Shown here: positions 25,163 to 33,128 of the stretch, piece after piece
Layout: each line of letters begins with the position of its first letter
Numbering within the stretch: position 1 is the stretch's first letter
Source: Alistipes sp.
Lineage (GTDB): Bacteria; Bacteroidota; Bacteroidia; Bacteroidales; Rikenellaceae
NCBI GenBank assembly: GCA_017424405.1
Contig: JAFPAD010000079.1
Span: 1 to 40,205 of the forward strand
Direction: 5' to 3'
Length of the DNA stretch: 40,205 nucleotides
Notes under the pieces: model-generated
The model's input: only the letters and a program-made list of their open reading frames with translations
Told to the model about the DNA's origin: nothing
Database searches by the model: none
Position numbers and translations under genes: made by a program

Positions 25163-26056
25163 ATGACACAACTGCTTACACCCACATTCCCCGATTACGA
25201 ACTTATTGACTCGGGCGACTTCGAGAAGCTGGAACGCTTCGGTGCATACATAACACGCCGTCCCGAGCCTCAGGCTATATGGCACAAATCACTTTCGGAG
25301 AATAAGTGGCGAGAGTTGGCACACGCCTCATTCATGCGCACATCATCTTCAAAGAGCGACGAACGTGGCGAGTGGCAACGCAAGGCTGAGATGCCCGACC
25401 GCTGGACTATGGAGTATCGTTACAAGAAGATGCACCTTACGATGCGTTTGGGACTTACCTCATTCAAACATGTGGGCATATTCCCCGAGCAGGCAGCTAA
25501 TTGGAACTTTATCTATGACCGCATCGAAGCTCTCAAGGCTGATGGCTCAACACCAAAGGTGTTAAACCTCTTCGCCTACACGGGCGGTGCAACCCTTGCG
25601 GCACGTGCCGCAGGCGCCGATGTGACCCATGTCGATTCGGTGAAGCAGGTGGTTACATGGTCACGCGAGAATATGGAACGTAGTGGCTTGGAGGGTGTTC
25701 GTTGGATTGTGGAAGATGCGCTGAAGTTCGTAAATCGTGAGGTACGACGTGGCAACCGCTACGACGGCATAATCCTTGACCCTCCCGCATATGGTCGTGG
25801 TGCAAATGGCGAGAAGTGGGTGCTGGAGGAGAATATCGGTGAGATGTTGGAGTGCTGCGCCAAACTGCTTAATCTAGAAAAGGGATTTTTGGTATTAAAC
25901 CTCTACTCTATGGGATTGTCAGCTCTGCTCTCACGCACGGCATTGCGTCAGGCGTTCGGCAATACGGGCAAAGAGGAGGCTGGTGAGTTGTACTTCTGCG
26001 ACCGCAATGGCAAAGAACTTCCACTCGGTACGTTTTGCAGATTTAGTCGTCTATGA
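25163..26056 (+). CDS. Class I SAM-dependent methyltransferase, RlmI/RlmK-like
   Basis: 297-residue Rossmann-fold methyltransferase of the COG1092 type, which usually methylates rRNA cytosine or guanine. SAM-binding motif I is VLNLFAYTGGATLAA; VDSVKQVV follows as the ribose-binding acidic position; the catalytic-type motif is ILDPPAYGRG. FKHVGIFPEQAANW precedes the fold. The N-terminal PUA domain of RlmI is absent. I place the start at 25163 (MTQLLTPTFPDYELID), 8 nt after the U32 stop, because an earlier in-frame ATG at 25100 lies inside the U32 gene and adds no conserved residues. Its stop overlaps the next start as ATGA. Confidence 0.85.
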   Translation: MTQLLTPTFPDYELIDSGDFEKLERFGAYITRRPEPQAIWHKSLSENKWRELAHASFMRTSSSKSDERGEWQRKAEMPDRWTMEYRYKKMHLTMRLGLTSFKHVGIFPEQAANWNFIYDRIEALKADGSTPKVLNLFAYTGGATLAARAAGADVTHVDSVKQVVTWSRENMERSGLEGVRWIVEDALKFVNREVRRGNRYDGIILDPPAYGRGANGEKWVLEENIGEMLECCAKLLNLEKGFLVLNLYSMGLSALLSRTALRQAFGNTGKEEAGELYFCDRNGKELPLGTFCRFSRL

Positions 26057-26595
26057 GAAAATTTATTGAGCTATTCTTCTCGTTCCTAAAGATTGGACTC
26101 TTCACCTTTGGAGGAGGATATGCCATGATACCTATAATCGAACGCGAGGTAGTCACTCGTCATCGTTGGGTGGAGGAGCGCGACTTCTTCGACCTACTCA
26201 CTTTGGCGCAATCGGCGCCGGGTCCTATATCGCTGAATGCATCGGTCTTTGTGGGTTACAAGATGTATGGTTACCGAGGTGCTTTAACAGCCTTACTGGG
26301 TATCGCTCTGCCTTCGTTCGTAATCCTGCTTATGGTAGCAATATTCTTCTCGCACATTCGAGAAAACCCCATCGTAGATGCCGCATTCAAGGGTATGCGT
26401 CCTGTGGTGGTGGCGTTGATGTTTGCCCCAGTGGTGGGACTTGCAAAAGGTATGGTATGGTGGGCAATGGCTGTGGCTGGTGCAGTGGCGCTGGCTGTGT
26501 GGTACTTTGGCTTTTCACCTATCTACCTGCTTGTGATAGCAGCCGTAGCAGGTCTTTTGTGGGCTGCACGCCGAGGAAAGGAGGTTAAGCGATGA
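26053..26595 (+). CDS. chrA: Chromate transporter, short ChrA-type subunit 1
   Basis: 180-residue membrane protein of the CHR family, single-domain form. Hallmarks: FLKIGLFTFGGGYAMIPIIE at the N-terminus, HRWVEERDFFDLLTLAQSAPGPISLN, and VGYKMYGYRGALTALLGI. Short CHR proteins are encoded in pairs and work together as the two halves of a full ChrA. They are classed as chromate/sulfate transporters, but the physiological substrate in gut Bacteroidales is uncertain. The start overlaps the methyltransferase stop by 4 nt, so translation is coupled. Confidence 0.9.
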   Translation: MRKFIELFFSFLKIGLFTFGGGYAMIPIIEREVVTRHRWVEERDFFDLLTLAQSAPGPISLNASVFVGYKMYGYRGALTALLGIALPSFVILLMVAIFFSHIRENPIVDAAFKGMRPVVVALMFAPVVGLAKGMVWWAMAVAGAVALAVWYFGFSPIYLLVIAAVAGLLWAARRGKEVKR

Positions 26596-27143
26596 TTTAC
26601 CTACAACTTTTCATAAGCTACCTTAAGATTGGCTTCTTCGGTTTCGGTGGAGGCTACGCCATGTTATCGCTCATTCACAACGAGATAGTACTACAAAACC
26701 AATGGCTCACCAACGAGGAGTTCACCAACATTGTAGCCATATCGCAGATGACCCCCGGTCCCATAGCCATCAACTCGGCGACATACGTAGGATATACTGT
26801 AGCGGGATTTTGGGGCTCGGTTGTAGCGACACTATCGGTCTGCCTACCTGCGCTCACGCTGATGATTATCATCACACGATTCTTTATGCGACTCAAAGAA
26901 AACACCTACATGAAGAGCGTCATAGCCTTTATGCGCCCTGTGGTGATGGGTATGATTCTCTCGGGTGCAATGCTTCTGCTTATGCCCTCTGCCGACGGAG
27001 GGTCGAGCTTTATTGACGGCTGGAGTTGGGCATTGTTTGGCATCGCCCTCATAGCCTCGCTGAAGAAGGTAAATCCCATTATGCTCATCGTCCTCTCGGC
27101 GGTGGCTGGCATTGCAATTTATTATCTACCCAACGTATTATAA
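26592..27143 (+). CDS. chrA: Chromate transporter, short ChrA-type subunit 2
   Basis: 183-residue partner of the previous gene, with the same signatures in diverged form: YLKIGFFGFGGGYAMLSLI, QWLTNEEFTNIVAISQMTPGPIAIN and VGYTVAGFWGS. ATGA overlap with subunit 1 suggests balanced synthesis of a heterodimer. Its stop codon directly abuts the stop codon of the converging namZ gene with no spacer and no visible terminator. Confidence 0.9.
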   Translation: MIYLQLFISYLKIGFFGFGGGYAMLSLIHNEIVLQNQWLTNEEFTNIVAISQMTPGPIAINSATYVGYTVAGFWGSVVATLSVCLPALTLMIIITRFFMRLKENTYMKSVIAFMRPVVMGMILSGAMLLLMPSADGGSSFIDGWSWALFGIALIASLKKVNPIMLIVLSAVAGIAIYYLPNVL

Positions 27144-28304
27144 CTACTCCTCGTACAAAAGATATTTTCTGCGGAGGGTCTTGAACTCCTCGACTTCGGG
27201 CTGCCAGCGGGCACGAATCTCGGCGGCACTCTTGCCCTCGATAATCATCTCCCTCACATAGTCCACGCCCGTCAGGAGCAGGAACATTCGCGTGAAAAAC
27301 TTTTCGCCCATAGCAAGGTTGTGGTATGCGTCGATAACATACTCAAGATTAAAGCCCGCTGCGATAACCGCCTCGTCATCTACACCACGCAAATCCACAC
27401 CCCAACACTGCTGCTCCAGCAGAGGAGGGTTCTTTGCACCTGCACGCGACTCAGGGGTGAACGAGAACTCTGCACCTTTATACGAGGGATGACCGTAGCA
27501 CTCAAACGGGAAATCTGTGCCACGACCCAACGAGCAAACCGTACCCTCGAACAAACATGTCGAAGGATAGAGGTAGATAGAGTGTTGAGTAGGGAGATTA
27601 GGCGATGGAGCAATGGGCAATTCATAGCGTCTCTGGTGGGTGTAGTTCTCGCACTTAACAACCTGCAAGGTGCAATCCTTCGACCACCCCTCGCCCTTCG
27701 CCATCAAGGCAATCTCTCCCATCGTGAGTCCGTGCACCACAGGGATAGGCAGAGCGCCCACGCCCGACTTATATTTCATATCGAGCACAGGACCATCGAC
27801 ATACATTCCGTTAGGATTGGGGCGGTCAAGCACGATAACCTCACAACCAAAATCGGCACAGGCGTCCATCATGCGCACCATACTTATGTAGTAGGTGTAG
27901 AACCTTAGACCCACATCTTGCATATCAACCAGCAGAACATCGAAGGCACGCATACACTCGTCCGAGGGGCGTTTTGTGTTGCCATCGTAGAGCGACCAGA
28001 TGGGTACGCCCGTCTTCTCATCGACCGAGTTTTTGACATGCTCACCCGCATCAGCACCGCCACGGAAACCGTGCTCAGGCGAGAAGATGCCGACAAGATT
28101 AATATTTTCTGCCACCAGCATATCCACCAGATGTTGCTCGCCCACCATAGCGGTATGGTTTGCCAGCACAGCCACACGACGACCCCCCAGCACAGGTAGG
28201 TACTCCTCGATGCACTCGGCACCCACTTTGATAGGCTTTTGTTGCTCCTGCGCCTGACACGCGAGGCTGAAAATGGAAAGTATTATCAGGAAAAGGTGTT
28301 TCAT
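27144..28304 (-). CDS. namZ: Exo-beta-N-acetylmuramidase NamZ-like (DUF1343, GH171)
   Basis: 386-residue secreted protein of the DUF1343 family. NamZ members, characterised in Bacillus and Tannerella, release terminal MurNAc from peptidoglycan fragments. Family motifs: GGRRVAVLANHTAMVG, FSPEHGFRGGADAGEHV, VLLVDMQDVGLRFYTYI-like LLVDMQDVGLRFYTYY, VLDRPNPNG, PIPVVHGLTMGEIA and FEGTVCSLGRGTDFPF. The start is set at 28304 so that MKHLFLIILSIFSLACQAQ forms the signal peptide; a longer in-frame start adds nine non-signal residues. Cleavage is probably after Ala-Gln; the Cys is not in a good lipobox. A role in muropeptide salvage is inferred. Confidence 0.9.
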   Translation of the reverse strand: MKHLFLIILSIFSLACQAQEQQKPIKVGAECIEEYLPVLGGRRVAVLANHTAMVGEQHLVDMLVAENINLVGIFSPEHGFRGGADAGEHVKNSVDEKTGVPIWSLYDGNTKRPSDECMRAFDVLLVDMQDVGLRFYTYYISMVRMMDACADFGCEVIVLDRPNPNGMYVDGPVLDMKYKSGVGALPIPVVHGLTMGEIALMAKGEGWSKDCTLQVVKCENYTHQRRYELPIAPSPNLPTQHSIYLYPSTCLFEGTVCSLGRGTDFPFECYGHPSYKGAEFSFTPESRAGAKNPPLLEQQCWGVDLRGVDDEAVIAAGFNLEYVIDAYHNLAMGEKFFTRMFLLLTGVDYVREMIIEGKSAAEIRARWQPEVEEFKTLRRKYLLYEE

Positions 28305-28350
28305 AGAGAGAATTCCAAAATCAATATTCAAAATAAAATTTTATCTAAAC

Positions 28351-28394
28351 AAAAATCCCCACACTGCTGAAGGTGGAGAGTGTAGGGGATTTTT
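28351..28394. terminator. Strong bidirectional terminator after prfB
   Basis: Stem AAAAATCCCCACACT (28351-28365) / AGTGTAGGGGATTTTT (28379-28394) with one bulged base and a 13-nt loop. U tracts form on both strands; the minus-strand reading continues TTTTTGTTTAG. It lies about 80 nt after the prfB stop codon. The 28395-28475 stretch between contains only a short TTTAC/GTAAA hairpin and flanking AGTGTG/CACACT, no gene. Confidence 0.85.
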
Positions 28395-28475
28395 AGGCTT
28401 GCGAAGTGTGAAAAAGCGGAGTTTACTTGGCGTAAATGAGCATTTGAACACGAGCGTAACGCAGAAATCACCACA

Positions 28476-29595
28476 CTATACGCCTTCAGAACCGCCTGTT
28501 TGCATTAAATATTCCTTAATAAAATTATCTATTTCGCCGTCCATTACAGCCTCAACATTAGAGGTCTGGAAGCCTGTGCGGTGATCCTTCACGCGGCGGT
28601 CATCGAATACATAGGAGCGAATCTGCGAGCCCCACTCGATGCGTTTCTTGGTAGCCTCCAGAGCCTGCTGGGTCGCCATACGTTTCTCCATCTCGCGCTG
28701 GTAGAGTTTCGAGCGCAAGATGCGCATTGCATTGGCGCGGTTGTCGAGCTGTGAACGGGTCTCCATATTCTCAATAAGGTACTCGATTGGCTCTCCCGTA
28801 TCGGGGTCCTTGCTATGGTAGCGCAAGCGCACCGCCGTCTCGACCTTATTCACGTTCTGACCTCCCGCACCACTTGCTCGAAAAGTATCCCACTCGCAGT
28901 CCGATGGATTAATCTTAATCTCAATGGTGTCATCGACCGCAGGCGATACAAAGACCGAAGCGAATGTTGTCTGACGCTTGTTGTTGGCATTGAATGGCGA
29001 GAGGCGCACCATACGATGCACTCCATTCTCGCTCTTGAGGTAGCCGTAGGCGTAGTCGCCCTCGATTTCAAGGGTACACGACTTCACTCCCACCTCGTCG
29101 CCCGCCTGATAATCCATCATGCGGTATTTGTAGCCATGAGCGTCGCACCAGCGGGTGTACATACGTAGCAGCATCGAAGCCCAATCCAACGCCTCCGTAC
29201 CACCAGCACCGGCGTTGATGTCCATAATGGCACCCATCTTATCCTCCTCCGAGCGAAGCATATTACGAAGCTCCAGAGCCTCAATAAGTTCGATGGCGTG
29301 GGCATACTGAGCCTCCATCTCCTGCTCCGAGGCAAGCTCCGCCGCCACAAACTCGGGCATCAGCTGAAGCTCCTCGACAGCCTTCACTACGGCGTCGTAA
29401 TCCTCAACCCAACTCTTGATTGATGCCACCTTGCGCAACTGCTTCTGCGCCGCTTCGGCATCCTCCCAAAAGGCGGGGTCGTGGGTCTTCTCCTCCTCGT
29501 TTTGTAGGTCTATTCTTCGCTGAGCGATGTCAAAGGCACCTCCCCAACGAATCCTGTCGTCTTATAGCCCCTTTAATAAGTTCTTCCGAAATCAT
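28476..29595 (-). CDS. prfB: Peptide chain release factor 2 with programmed +1 frameshift
   Basis: RF2, recognising UGA and UAA. Frame 0 starts at ATG 29595 (MISEELIKGAIRRQDSLGRC) and meets an in-frame TGA at codon 22 (29532-29530). The slip site is CTT TGA C, and a +1 shift continues DIAQRRIDLQNEEEKTHDP into the main frame, giving 372 residues. A Shine-Dalgarno-like GGGAGG (29544-29539) sits three bases before CTT, the same arrangement as in E. coli. The codon-specificity tripeptide SPF is at about 199-201 and GGQ at about 244-246, both intact. Annotation from a start near 29438 would wrongly drop about 52 residues. High UGA decoding capacity would favour termination, giving autoregulation. 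Confidence 0.95.
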
Positions 29596-29637
29596 TACCT
29601 ATATGTGTTATGTTATCTCTCTTCCGAAGGCATACCT

Positions 29638-29700
29638 TGCGGCCGCTGGCCGCATTTACAATTCTTACCCACCCCCTAATCCCCCGCCTCAGGCAGGGGA
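29638..29700. repeat. Two GC-rich palindromes in the prfB upstream gap
   Basis: The 156-nt gap between prfB and the glycine-zipper gene holds two hairpins: TGCGGCC-GCT-GGCCGCA (29638-29654, perfect 7-bp stem) and TCCCCCGCC-TCA-GGCAGGGGA (29680-29700, 9 pairs with one mismatch). They are more GC-rich than the surroundings, and neither has a T tract. They could be extragenic palindromic repeats; copy number elsewhere is unknown. Confidence 0.55.
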
Positions 29701-29751
29701 CTTTGGTCGCTAACGCTCCGAGGTTGCAGGGCCAAATGTCCTCGAAAGGAT

Positions 29752-29928
29752 TTATTTTTCTTCTTTATCTTTATTCTTTTTTCCCTCGTAGAGAGCCGCA
29801 GCTGTACCAAGACCAGCACCGATACAAATACCCAGCGAGATATTACCCATTGCAGAACCGATAGCGACACCAATAGCAACACCTATTGCCAACCACTTGC
29901 CCTCAAAATCTTTCTTCTCCTCTGCCAT
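29752..29928 (-). CDS. Small glycine-zipper membrane protein, 58 residues
   Basis: Starts MAEEKKDFEGKWLAIG. The middle is a hydrophobic glycine-zipper stretch (AIGVAIGVAIGSAMG and GICIGAGLGTAA) forming one hairpin or two tightly packed helices, and it ends in a charged tail (GKKNKDKEEK). Similar small Gly-zipper proteins occur widely in Bacteroidota without known function. The start at 29928 is preferred over 29982 because the longer version would read through the terminator hairpin at 29942-29980 and adds no sensible sequence. A GGAG lies 2 nt before the ATG, an unusually short spacing. No promoter box was found between the terminator and the start. Confidence 0.68.
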   Translation of the reverse strand: MAEEKKDFEGKWLAIGVAIGVAIGSAMGNISLGICIGAGLGTAAALYEGKKNKDKEEK

Positions 29929-29941
29929 AACTCCTGGAATT

Positions 29942-29980
29942 AAAAAAGAGGGATTTTCACTAAGGCAAACCCCTCTCTGC
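29942..29980. terminator. Intrinsic terminator downstream of cysS
   Basis: Imperfect stem AGAGGGATTT (29947-29956) / AAACCCCTCT (29967-29976), followed on the minus strand by TTTTTT. It lies about 125 nt after the cysS stop and only 13 nt before the glycine-zipper start codon. The plus-strand side also has a T5 run a few bases on. Confidence 0.78.
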
Positions 29981-30024
29981 ATTTTTATATTCTGTTATCT
30001 ATTTAGCGTGAACTATTTTTGAGG

Positions 30025-30088
30025 AAATTTTGTTTTAACCTGCGCAGGGAATAGTGGGTCTATTTCCAAGCAGGGCGAAGCAAAATTT
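30025..30088. repeat. 64-bp long imperfect palindrome after cysS
   Basis: Nested arms pair across the whole element: AAATTTTGTTT with AAGCAAAATTT (one G-T wobble), CCTGC with GCAGG, and GGAATAG with CTATTTCC (one bulge), loop TGGGT at 30055-30059. There is no T tract beside it and a proper terminator follows, so it is more likely a folded RNA 3' end or a mobile palindromic element than the terminator itself. Confidence 0.65.
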
Positions 30089-30104
30089 ACCAAAAAGAGA
30101 CGCG

Positions 30105-31586
30105 CTACTCAAGCTCCCAGTCTACGCCATCCTTACGATCCTTAACGCGGATACCGATGGCAGTAAGCTCGTTACGAATCTTGTCAGAAGTAGCCCAATC
30201 CTTGTTAGTCTTAGCGTCCTGACGCACGGCGAGAATCATATCGACAACTTTAGCGAGCATGTCGCTGCCACCTGCGGCGCCCTCCTGCTTCTCGTTGCGA
30301 AGACCGAGAATATCGAAGACATAGAGGTCGAAGATGCGCTTGAGTTCTGCCAAATCAGCCTCCGAGATAGTCGCCTGACCCTCGGCAATCTGGTTGATAA
30401 GACGCACGTAGTCGAACAACGCCGAGATAACCATTGGCGAGTTCAAATCGTCGTCCATAGCCTCGCGACAACGAGCCTCCAACTCGGCTGGCTTCACCGC
30501 CTCCGAAGTTGTAGCCGATGGCTTGAGCTTACCCAAAGTCTCAACTCCCTTCATCAAGCGGTCAAAGCCCTTCTCAGCAGCCTGCAATGCAGCGTTAGAG
30601 AAATCGAGCGTCGAGCGATAGTGCGCCTGAAGAATAAAGAAACGGATAGTCATTGGCGAGTATGCCTGCTCCAACTTTGGGTGCTCACCGTTGAAGAGCT
30701 GCTCCATAGTGATGAAGTTGCCGTACGACTTACCCATCTTCTGACCGTCGATAGTAATCATATTGTTATGCACCCAGTAGCGAGCCGAGTCCTTGCCCAG
30801 AGCGGCTGTCGCCTGCGCAATCTCGCACTCGTGGTGAGGGAACATCAAGTCCATACCGCCACCGTGGATATCGAACTGCTCGCCCAAGTACTTGCACGAC
30901 ATAGCCGAACACTCCATATGCCAGCCTGGGAAACCATCGCTCCAAGGCGACTTCCAACGCATAATATGCTCGGGCGCAGCCTTCTTCCACAAGGCGAAGT
31001 CGAATGAGTTGCGCTTGTCGCCCTGACCGTCGAGGTCGCGGGTGTTGGCAACGATATCCTCGAGGTTACGACCCGACAATTTGCCGTAGTGGTAGTCCTT
31101 GTTGTACTTCTCAACATCAAAATAGACCGAGCCATTTGACTCGTAGGCGTAACCCGCCTCGAAGATGCGCTCAACGAACTCAATCTGCTCCATGATGTGA
31201 CCCGAAGCGTGGGGTTCGATAGATGGGGTCTGCACACCCAACTGCTCCATAGCCTTGTGGTAGCGCTCGGTGTAGTAGTGAGCAACCTCCATAGGCTCCA
31301 ACTGCTCGAGGCGAGCCTTCTTGGCAATCTTATCCTCGCCCTCGTCGGCATCGTGCTCGAGGTGACCTACGTCGGTGATATTACGCACATAGCGCACCTT
31401 GTAGCCCAAAGACTTCAGGTAGCGGAACATCAAATCGAATGTGATTGAGGGGCGGGCGTGACCCAAGTGTGGGTCGCCGTAAACGGTTGGACCGCAGACA
31501 TACATACCCACGCGACCCTCGTTCAAAGGCTCAAACACCTCCTTGCGGCGAGTGAGCGTATTGTATAAAGAGAGTTTTGATTCCAT
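30105..31586 (-). CDS. cysS: Cysteinyl-tRNA synthetase
   Basis: 493-residue class I synthetase. The HIGH-type motif is HLGH at 40-43, and KMGKS at 283-287 is the usual KMSKS variant. Zinc-site residues are Cys31 ([11 protein letters not shown]) and those in [10 protein letters not shown] and [10 protein letters not shown]. The length and order are normal. The start [16 protein letters not shown] lies 20 nt downstream of a well-formed Bacteroidota promoter. The gene is followed by the 64-bp palindrome and a terminator. Confidence 0.97.
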   Translation of the reverse strand: MESKLSLYNTLTRRKEVFEPLNEGRVGMYVCGPTVYGDPHLGHARPSITFDLMFRYLKSLGYKVRYVRNITDVGHLEHDADEGEDKIAKKARLEQLEPMEVAHYYTERYHKAMEQLGVQTPSIEPHASGHIMEQIEFVERIFEAGYAYESNGSVYFDVEKYNKDYHYGKLSGRNLEDIVANTRDLDGQGDKRNSFDFALWKKAAPEHIMRWKSPWSDGFPGWHMECSAMSCKYLGEQFDIHGGGMDLMFPHHECEIAQATAALGKDSARYWVHNNMITIDGQKMGKSYGNFITMEQLFNGEHPKLEQAYSPMTIRFFILQAHYRSTLDFSNAALQAAEKGFDRLMKGVETLGKLKPSATTSEAVKPAELEARCREAMDDDLNSPMVISALFDYVRLINQIAEGQATISEADLAELKRIFDLYVFDILGLRNEKQEGAAGGSDMLAKVVDMILAVRQDAKTNKDWATSDKIRNELTAIGIRVKDRKDGVDWELE

Positions 31587-31606
31587 ATAATTGCAATTAT
31601 TTTTTA

Positions 31607-31637
31607 CAAAAATACATTATAAAATTTAGAATTCAAA
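31607..31637 (-). promoter_or_regulatory. Bacteroidota promoter for cysS (-33 and -7)
   Basis: Minus strand: TTTG (31637-31634), 19-nt spacer, TATTTTTG (31614-31607), then 20 nt to the ATG. A full match to the TTTG-N19-TAnnTTTG pattern. Confidence 0.8.
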
Positions 31638-31654
31638 ATTATTTTGAGCCTCAT

Positions 31655-31740
31655 GGAAAAAGCCACAGCCTAAAGGCTGTAATCTTTGGAGCGTAAAGCG
31701 CCTTGCGCATCACCCCCGCCACCTCCAAAGATTTATTTTT
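31655..31740. repeat. Composite hairpins between the GH110-like remnant and cysS
   Basis: ACAGCC-TAAA-GGCTGT (31665-31680) is followed on the minus strand by GGCTTTTT, so it can terminate the pseudogene transcript. Next to it, AATCTTTGGAG (31681-31691) pairs perfectly with CTCCAAAGATT (31723-31733), enclosing a GC-rich core, and is followed on the plus strand by TATTTTTAG. The composite looks like a terminator plus an inserted palindromic element. Confidence 0.6.
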
Positions 31741-31752
31741 AGACTATAAATT

Positions 31753-32966
31753 CTATTTTACAATTTTGAGTTCCTTATCCCCAATCCCCACATCTGAGTC
31801 CACCATATGATGTAACTCAACCGTCTTGGCAGGGAAACGTCGATGCACCTTATTGCCCTCGACAACAACTTTTCGGCAACCATCAAGCCAAAGATTTGAC
31901 TTCTGCCAAAGGAATGGCGCATAGTCGTTTGTCGGCTTTAGACGGTTACCGACAAAGCGCAGACCCTCAACCGAACGGGCAAACAATACGGGCGCATCAA
32001 AGCAACGGAAAGTGTTACCCTCGATGGTGATACCCCGATGGTAGGCAGGACTATCGGCAGACGTAGGTCTATAAGATGGCGAGATAGTGATGGGCGCCTC
32101 ACCCCACTCCCACCTGTCGCCCGTCTCACAGCCTGACGTAGAGCAATTCTCGAACACATTGTTTCGAATAACGAGGTTTGTATGCGCTCCCGACTCATAC
32201 CAGTGGTCAAGATCGCCCTCTATAAGGATAGCCGTGCCGGCAGTGTTGAAGTAATTATTCTCAACAAGCACCGATTTTGGTGTTGTAACGAGCATTCCGC
32301 GGGCGCGATTGCACTTGAGAAAACGACAGTTACGAACAATCAAAGATGGTGTCCAGCTCTTGTTTTCCAGAAAGTTACCCACCTTGATTGATTGCGTGAT
32401 AGGCGTTGTGAACTCTACTATATGCTCATCACATTCAGGTACATAGCGTTTGCTCTTTACGATAAGTTCCTCGCGGCGGCTGACCGTAGAGTAATCCACC
32501 GCCCACACCGTATCACTCGGCTCAAGAAACCAACCTCGTCCGACTCTCACAGCATTATCACCCACAATTTCGTTAATGCGAGAATAAACGCCACGAACAT
32601 TGACAAAGTCATCGCCCTGCCCCGTATGAACACATCCATCAATGAGAATTTCGCCTCGACAGCAGGTAAAGTGCGAGGCATCGGCAACTGTACTAAAGAC
32701 TCGTCCCTTTGAGGCACGAGCTTGGGTGCTGACACGATGCAGAGTGATGTTCTCCGTACGAAATCCATAGACTCCCGTACTCAAGGCGTGATAGAGCGTA
32801 ATATCCTCAAGCACAACATCTCGGCTATCACCGCACGCTGAAAGGCATGGCGGGTATCCTCACCACTACCCGGTTTTGCACCGAAATCGGTCACACGAAT
32901 ACGTTGCTGACCAAACGACTGAAGTGCAAACAAGAGGAGAAATATAAGGGTAAAAAATCGTTTCAT
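31753..32966 (-). pseudogene. Broken GH110-like alpha-galactosidase (right-handed beta-helix), internal deletion and frameshift
   Basis: The N-terminal piece has a signal peptide (MKRFFTLIFLLLFALQSFGQ, start 32966) and the opening RIRVTDFGAKPGSGEDTRHAFQRA, then runs out of frame and stops at 32781. The remainder continues in another frame from about 32832 (GDSRDVVLEDITLYHA) to 31753 with about 350 residues of beta-helix: ADASHFTCCRG, GDDFVNVRG, ARGMLVTTPKSVLVENNYF and AGTAILIEGD. The layout resembles GH110 exo-alpha-1,3-galactosidases, with the Asp...Asp-Asp spacing of 23 as I recall it for that family. A GH110 is about 600 residues, so roughly 200 residues between the two pieces are missing as well as the frame. 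It is unlikely to be active. Strain-specific deletion or assembly error are both possible. Confidence 0.75.
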
Positions 32967-32986
32967 AGTGTTGGTTTTAAGTATTA

Positions 32987-32994
32987 CAAATATA
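32987..32994 (-). promoter_or_regulatory. Putative -7 promoter element of the GH110-like remnant
   Basis: Minus-strand TATATTTG, 20 nt before the start codon at 32966. A TTTG exists further upstream, but the spacer is 27 nt, so only the -7 box is supported. The promoter appears to have outlived the gene. Confidence 0.5.
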
Positions 32995-33052
32995 ATGAAA
33001 ATCACTTTATCTACTAAATTTCAAAAGGGTATAATAGCCAAAATATAGACAT

Positions 33053-33104
33053 AAAAAATAGGTAATTTCCGGTGAAGAATGAAACTCTGAACCGAAAATT
33101 ACCT
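33053..33104 (-). terminator. Intrinsic terminator of the TlpA-like gene
   Basis: Stem AGGTAATTTCCGG (33060-33072) / CCGAAAATTACCT (33092-33104) with one mismatch. Read on the minus strand it is followed by ATTTTTTATG, 25 nt after the stop codon. Confidence 0.83.
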
Positions 33105-33128
33105 AAAATAACCGCAACAACGCCCTCG

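Noticed and set aside
28476..29438. prfB as a 320-residue protein starting with TTG at 29438
   Set aside because: The upstream sequence carries the normal RF2 N-terminus in two frames joined by a CTT TGA C frameshift site, so the short version is an annotation artefact.
30054..31007. A 317-codon open frame on the plus strand
   Set aside because: Antisense to cysS, which carries intact HLGH and KMGKS motifs; the shadow frame arises from codon bias.
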